A stretch of 64,000 bases of DNA from Spirosoma telluris (GTDB taxonomy: Bacteria > Bacteroidota > Bacteroidia > Cytophagales > Spirosomataceae), in assembly GCA_003259005.1 (NCBI GenBank), contig QLII01000001.1:1178001-1242000 (forward strand). The letters run 5' to 3'. Positions 58,802-64,000 of the stretch are shown one piece after another. The stretch's first letter is position 1. The number at the start of each line of letters is the position of its first letter. The position numbers were made by a program, and so were the translations under genes. The notes beneath the pieces were generated by a model. The model saw only the letters and a list, made by a program, of their open reading frames with translations, was not told where the DNA came from and did no database searches.

Positions 58802-60166
58802 TCACTGCATCAATCGAAGAACCTCTTCTGTAGTTGCTTTTTTCTGTTCGCCCGTAATCATATTCTTTAGCGATAGTATCCCTGTTTGAACTTCTTCTGA
58901 GCCAATCAACACCACATAAGTAATGGCTTTGGCATTGGCATAGTCGAGCATCTTCTTTACTTTCGTTAAGTCAGGATACATTTCTGAAGCGATATTTGCC
59001 TCCCTCAGTTTGCTTAACAATGGCAAACCAACTGTGCGGGCCTCCCTATCAAATGGGACAATAAGCACCTGCGTTCCCTGACCTGCACTAGCCGGAAACA
59101 GGCTCAATTCCTCCATAACATCATAAATCCGGTCCACCCCGAACGAGATACCCACGCCCGATAAACCCGGCATACCGAAGGCTCCCGTGAGGTTATCGTA
59201 GCGCCCTCCTCCGCTCACGCTGCCAATCGAAACGCCGTTGGCTTTCACTTCAAAAATGGCTCCTGTATAGTAAGAAAGTCCACGCGCCAGTGTCGGATCA
59301 ATTTCTACCCGGCTATCAGTTAAGCCATATTGACTGACTAACTGAAGTGTTTCTCTAAGTTCGGCAATACCTTGTTGAGCGGTTTCAGAAGCAGAAAGCC
59401 AGGTTTGAAGTTGCTCCAGTACCTGATTGGTTTCCAGCTCATTGAATGTAAAGATTGGGTCCAGACCTGCAACGGCAGTTTCAGAAAACCCTCGTTCACG
59501 AAGCTCATCCAAAACCTTCTCTTTGCCAATTTTATCCAGTTTATCAATTGCAACGGACAAAAGCCCCTCTTGCCCCGGTACGCCAATGACTTCGGCAATA
59601 CCGGCCAGAATCTTCCGATTATTGAGCTTTAGCGTAAAATCCTGAATGCCTAGATTCCGGAACACCTCGTGGATCATCAGGACAATTTCGGCCTCACATA
59701 CTAGGGAGTCCGTTCCAACCACATCGGCATCACACTGGTAAAACTCCCGGTAACGACCCTTCTGCGGTCGGTCAGCACGCCAGACGGGTTGCATCTGGTA
59801 GCGTTTGAACGGCATCGTCAGCGCATTCCGATTCATGACTACGTAGCGGGCAAAGGGAACCGTCAGGTCGTAGCGAAGGCCTTTTTCGGCAATTTTCGGC
59901 GTAAGTTTCTTTGATCCGGCTTGCAAATCCGTATCGGTCAGGCTAGCGGCAAAATCACCTGAGTTAAGTATCTTGAACAGTAGTTGATCTCCTTCGTCGC
60001 CATATTTACCTGTCAGGGTCGACAGGTTTTCCATAGAGGGTGTTTCTAAGGGCTGGAAGCCAAAGCGCTGAAATGTCTGACGAATGGTATTGAATATAAA
60101 AAGCCGTTTGCGCATCTGCTCCGGGCCAAAGTCACGGGTTCCTTTTGGTAATGTGGGTTTTTGCAT
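58802..60166 (-). CDS. hisS: Histidyl-tRNA synthetase
   Basis: 454 residues, intact. PTLPKGTRDFGPEQMRKR is the usual Bacteroidota start. Class II motif 2 is in GRYREFYQCDADVVG, the HisA box in RGLSYYTGAIFEV, followed by GGGRYDNLTGAFG and motif 3 in GVGISFGVDRIYDV. The C-terminal anticodon-binding domain begins near residue 350 (TQVLIVPFDREA). It charges tRNA-His in the cytoplasm. The -7 box of its probable promoter ends four bases before the ATG, so the message may be leaderless. Confidence 0.98.
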   Translation of the reverse strand: MQKPTLPKGTRDFGPEQMRKRLFIFNTIRQTFQRFGFQPLETPSMENLSTLTGKYGDEGDQLLFKILNSGDFAASLTDTDLQAGSKKLTPKIAEKGLRYDLTVPFARYVVMNRNALTMPFKRYQMQPVWRADRPQKGRYREFYQCDADVVGTDSLVCEAEIVLMIHEVFRNLGIQDFTLKLNNRKILAGIAEVIGVPGQEGLLSVAIDKLDKIGKEKVLDELRERGFSETAVAGLDPIFTFNELETNQVLEQLQTWLSASETAQQGIAELRETLQLVSQYGLTDSRVEIDPTLARGLSYYTGAIFEVKANGVSIGSVSGGGRYDNLTGAFGMPGLSGVGISFGVDRIYDVMEELSLFPASAGQGTQVLIVPFDREARTVGLPLLSKLREANIASEMYPDLTKVKKMLDYANAKAITYVVLIGSEEVQTGILSLKNMITGEQKKATTEEVLRLMQ

Positions 60167-60170
60167 GGTG

Positions 60171-60178
60171 CAAAATTA
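60171..60178 (-). promoter_or_regulatory. Candidate -7 box of hisS
   Basis: On the minus strand TAATTTTG (60178 to 60171) is a perfect TAnnTTTG box. CACC follows and then the ATG. A TTA instead of TTG lies 19 bases upstream. Confidence 0.5.
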
Positions 60179-60294
60179 AGGGACAGGATTACAGAATTAA
60201 TAGAATCTGTAAAGGAATGCATGATTTGTATGGATTAAAACTCCTGCCAACGCTGCAATCGCGTCATTATAAGATAAAAATCCTATTCATCCTG

Positions 60295-60324
60295 TTCATC
60301 CTGTCAGAAAAAACCGTATTTTTG
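60295..60324 (+). promoter_or_regulatory. Promoter of the 51-residue basic protein
   Basis: TATTTTTG at 60317-60324 is a perfect -7 box with TTC (one base off TTG) at 60295-60297, 19 bases upstream. Transcription would start near 60330, about 35 bases before the ATG. Confidence 0.6.
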
Positions 60325-60363
60325 CACCTTGATTTTGAACCGACACGTTAAAAAGATACAATC

Positions 60364-60519
60364 ATGGGAGTAACTGAATTAAAGCGTAAGGCTCGCCGGA
60401 ACCGCGCTATTGCAAACAATAAAGTAAGTGCAATCAAACAATTGCTTCGTAAGCCAACCATCAAGAATGTAGACATTGACGCCATCAAGGCATCGTTTGC
60501 AGAAAAGAAAGCCGCTTAA
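60364..60519 (+). CDS. Small basic conserved-type protein, 51 residues
   Basis: ATG 60364 to TAA 60517-60519 encodes a 51-residue protein rich in Lys and Arg (MGVTELKRKARRNRAIANNK at the start, ending FAEKKAA). It has its own promoter, a fitting leader and a downstream terminator. Size and charge resemble ribosomal proteins, and an RNA- or ribosome-binding role (for example the Bacteroidota-specific large-subunit protein bL38) is possible, but I cannot confirm identity. Too short for many gene finders, but the coding pattern and context are good. Confidence 0.75.
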   Translation: MGVTELKRKARRNRAIANNKVSAIKQLLRKPTIKNVDIDAIKASFAEKKAA

Positions 60520-60556
60520 TTGCAGTGTGATGGTTATTGAGTATTTAGGCAACTTT

Positions 60557-60635
60557 AGATTCTATTGATTCTTGGGATTCTTTCTATCAAACCACTGTTT
60601 TTTAGTACAATAGAATCTTAGAATCAATAGAATCT
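60557..60635. repeat. Inverted repeat, AGATTCTATTGATTCTT family
   Basis: AGATTCTATTGATTCTTGGG (from 60557) is inverted by TAGAATCTTAGAATCAATAG-AATCT ending 60635, with arms interrupted by small bulges. Confidence 0.85.
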
Positions 60636-60705
60636 GATCTAACCTAATCCTGCGAGATTACTTATGTTGTTGGTTATAACTTCGAAGTAATTAACCAAAT
60701 CTAAG

Positions 60706-60732
60706 CCTCGCCCTTAATTTGGCGAGGTTTTT
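60706..60732 (+). terminator. Intrinsic terminator (plus strand)
   Basis: CCTCGCC (60706-60712) and GGCGAGG (60721-60727) form a 7-base stem followed by five T. It overlaps the last codons of the convergent minus-strand gene and would end the small basic protein transcript. Confidence 0.7.
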
Positions 60733-61054
60733 CGTTTCTGGAGAATTCGGGTCAATTCACGATCCCGTTTTTTGAGCTCACGACGTACGAAGCGACGATA
60801 ATCTAACTGAGCCCGAAAGCGAACCGCCTGCCCAAATAGCAATAGCCCTCCATTAATCAGGATTAGACTATACGCCCCCCATAAAACCATTGCCGAAAGG
60901 GAGCACCTGCATGATTTGCTTCGGCCGCTACACTAAATACACACAAGCCGGCGCTGAAGAGGAACAAACCCAAAGGAGCTATAATCAAGCCCTTGGTTCG
61001 CGTGCTCATGCGCTTCACTAATCGTTGACCGGGTGGTTTAGCAAGCTTTCCCAT
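60714..61054 (-). CDS. Small two-helix membrane protein of unknown function, frameshifted at ~60878
   Basis: One base added in the C6 run at 60875-60880 extends the frame from ...WFYGG through AYSLILINGGLLLFGQAVRF to a stop at 60714, giving 113 residues. Two membrane helices are visible (~23-45 LIIAPLGLFLFSAGLCVFSV and ~65-82 SLILINGGLLLFGQAV). A long basic C-terminal helix follows (FVRRELKKRDRELTRILQKR). The N-terminus is basic and cytoplasmic. No family recognised. Confidence 0.65.
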
Positions 61055-61166
61055 AGGAATTCGTCATTCGGAAGAGTTTAGTAGATAACGTTCAATAAGC
61101 TAATTTCGTTACGATTGGCCCAGCGTTAGCCCAATATATTGGAAAATGAGTTTGCTACCCCACTTT

Positions 61167-62172
61167 TCAGGAGGGATACTCAATATTGGCACCCGTTTCC
61201 CGAAACTGTTTAGGCTCCCAAAATCGCTTCCAGGCTTCACTTAGAAACCCTATCCCATAACCCGTCAATTGTACAAAAGCAGCTTCAACACTTAGCAAAC
61301 CAACCGTCAGGCTTTTTTCTCTTCGGGTAGCATCAATCAAAATGAGAACTGCCAATAGGATAACAAGCCCAATGGCTATTTCGAAGAGTATTGGGCTGAT
61401 CAACGCCCAGATCGGTATTGACACCAAAAATAGGGTGAACAAGGCCGGAAATGTATGGACGAGTTTTAGCTCGCCCGGATAATAGCGGGAGATATTAATG
61501 CGGGCACGGCCAAAAAATCGGGTTTGCCGAAAAAACTGACCAAAATTCGTTCGACGTTTGTGGTAAATAAACGCGTCTGGAATTAGCCCTGTTTTGAAGT
61601 TATGGTCAATAATCCGGATGGCGAATTCAATATCCTCCCCATCCGACTCAGTTTGTATCCACCAATTGTTTCCCAGACCTTGCGTGACAAGCCCATATTA
61701 AAACTTCGGGATGGTAGGTACCACCCAGATTTTTCTTACTTCCCCGAATCCCTCCGGTTGTAAAAACGGAGGTCATCGAGTAACTGATGGCTTTTTGAAT
61801 GGGCGTAAAATCAGGGTGTGCTGCATCGGGGCCGCCGTAAGCATCTAACCAGGAACGGCTTAGCCGTTCGTTAACAACAGCGAAGTAATGAGAAGGAATT
61901 AATGCATCTGAATCAAAAATGACGAAATAATCGCCCTTAGCCTGCTCAAAACCGTAGTTACGCGTAAATCCCTGTCCTGAATTTGCCTTAAAAAAGTAGC
62001 GTATAGTGAGTTGGGAAGAGAACTCGGCTACGACTCCATCCGCTTTTAGGGTAGACCCATCCTCCACAACGACTATCTCAAAGTTCGTATACGTCTGTTT
62101 CGTCAGACTACTCAGCAATTCGCGGAGTTCGTCGGGGCGATTAAAGATGGGAATGATGATGGAGAAGAACAT
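61167..62172 (-). CDS. Membrane-associated glycosyltransferase family 2, two frameshifts (~61653, ~61709)
   Basis: One base added at 61708-61710 and one at 61652-61654 join three frames into 335 residues (HPRSFNMGLSRKVWETIGGY, then K-T-E-S-D-G-E-D-I-E-F). FSIIIPIFNRPDELRELLSS and VVEDGS are the GT2 donor-site start, FVIFDSDALIP the DxD, and GEDIEF the catalytic-base region. Two C-terminal membrane helices (FTLFLVSIPIWALISPILF and a second near residue 265) anchor it. Similar enzymes glycosylate lipids or polysaccharides. It lies downstream of hemL with a repeat between them. Confidence 0.85.
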
Positions 62173-62175
62173 GTC

Positions 62176-62283
62176 AATGTAAAATGGATAATGAATAATG
62201 TAGAATGGATTCTATCATTATAACGCTATCGCCAACAGGTCGTTTTACAGCATGGGACCCTATTGTACACTATCCATTTTACA

Positions 62284-62300
<17 letters not shown>
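62176..62300. repeat. Inverted repeat, ATGGATAATGAATAATG family
   Basis: Left arm 62176-62210, right arm 62271-62300 (TATCCATTTTACATTATACA and on). On the minus strand it begins inside hemL, encoding its final residues and stop codon, and ends 3 bases before the glycosyltransferase ATG. Confidence 0.85.
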
Positions 62301-63574
<1,274 letters not shown>

Positions 63575-63576
63575 TT

Positions 63577-63658
63577 TTGAATGAGCGAATGAGTGAATGA
63601 GCGAATGAATAAATATGCGTCAGCTATTCACTCATTCGCTCATTCACTCATTCACTAA
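63577..63658. repeat. Inverted repeat, GAGTGAATGAGCGAATGAG family
   Basis: The left arm 63577-63610 is complementary to 63626-63658 over ~32 bases, with loop containing GCGTCAG. On the minus strand it starts at the stop of the upstream gene and ends 2 bases before the hemL ATG. Confidence 0.93.
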
Positions 63659-64000
63659 TTAATTTTCACTAGCCGCCCGTCTTCGTATTTTACAATCGGT
63701 ACGATCTGGTTTTCGTTGGTTTGTGTATAGTCGAAACCCGACAGTAAGTAATCGTCGGTATCGGAACGGAGATTACTCCTATTACGAGTCTGTAACCCAT
63801 TTTTCGCCAGTTGCCGCCCGAAAAAAAGCATCATATCGTAGCCCTCGCTGGCGAAAACAGAGGGAATGGTGTTGCGCTTGGCTACGTATTGTTCCTGAAA
63901 CGCAATAACTGGTTCACGCGAGGTGTCGATGAAATCGGGATAGAGCAGATATAAATCCCGATGGCTGAAGGTTGATGTAGACGTCCGATATGGATCAAAG
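63655..64000 (-). CDS. Periplasmic ligand-binding protein, C-terminal part (cut by window edge)
   Basis: The minus-strand frame is open from the window end to TAG at 63655-63657, about 114 residues. SEGYDMMLFFGRQLAKNG and LSGFDYTQTNENQIVPIVKY at the end resemble the C-terminus of Bacteroidota type I periplasmic-binding-fold proteins (branched-chain amino acid receptor-like, often with LysM domains). The start is outside the window, so the domain order is unknown. It lies upstream of hemL on the same strand. Confidence 0.65.
   Translation of the reverse strand, partial: FDPYRTSTSTFSHRDLYLLYPDFIDTSREPVIAFQEQYVAKRNTIPSVFASEGYDMMLFFGRQLAKNGLQTRNRSNLRSDTDDYLLSGFDYTQTNENQIVPIVKYEDGRLVKIN

Overview
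The window looks like a chromosomal segment of a Bacteroidota member of the order Cytophagales, most likely Spirosoma or a close relative. This is inferred from gene types (Tat-exported Gfo/Idh/MocA and xylose-isomerase-like pairs, LytS/LytTR regulators, DUF2147, GH43, An_peroxidase), from Bacteroidota -7 promoter boxes (TAnnTTTG), and from the general absence of Shine-Dalgarno leaders. No search was run, so the genus is a guess. Base composition is near balanced, except for one strongly AT-rich patch at about 7.84-10.3 kb. LAYOUT. 1-5.3 kb is the end of a polysaccharide/exopolysaccharide cluster: three glycosyltransferases, a hexapeptide acyltransferase, a WecG/TagA transferase and a CpsB/YwqE-type PHP phosphatase. 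5.4-7.6 kb holds an alpha/beta hydrolase and an Atg22/UMF1-type MFS protein. 7.59-7.84 kb is a tRNA-Val(GAC) unit with promoter and terminator. 7.84-10.3 kb is an AT-rich islet with a two-gene operon: a TIR-like NADase-type protein (Pycsar/Cap12 effector-like) and a Schlafen-type AlbA_2 protein. 10.8-13.3 kb holds DUF805, a secreted unknown and GH43. 13.4-20.4 kb is an RND efflux operon (outer membrane factor, pump, adaptor) with a divergent OmpR-type regulator whose phosphoacceptor Asp is replaced by Glu. 20.5-27.6 kb is mixed metabolism. 27.8-34.3 kb is a six-gene operon: TolC, HlyD/MacA adaptor, MacB-like permease, ATPase, LytS-like kinase and LytTR regulator. 34.6-44.4 kb holds M16 peptidase, LRR protein, animal-type haem peroxidase, DMT exporter, SDR and sorbosone dehydrogenase-like protein. 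44.9-49.8 kb holds IlvD/Edd dehydratase, amidohydrolase, YcaQ-like and YceI proteins. 49.9-58.7 kb holds two serine hydrolases, an M28 peptidase, a response regulator, a DUF3300-like protein and a TlpA-like thioredoxin. 58.8-64 kb holds hisS, a 51-residue basic protein, a small membrane protein, a glycosyltransferase, hemL and the end of a periplasmic binding protein. TWO WINDOW-WIDE PATTERNS. First, 21 genes are broken at 30 sites. Every break is repaired by restoring missing base(s), nearly always in a short homopolymer (mostly G or C runs), and hemL, which should be essential, is broken twice. I read these as uncorrected sequencing deletions, so I annotate whole genes across the breaks rather than pseudogenes. 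Second, more than twenty intergenic gaps hold long inverted repeats built from short repeated words. They fall into several families, and many end a few bases before a start codon inside an operon or overlap a stop codon. No insertion sequence, CRISPR array, rRNA or replication origin was seen.
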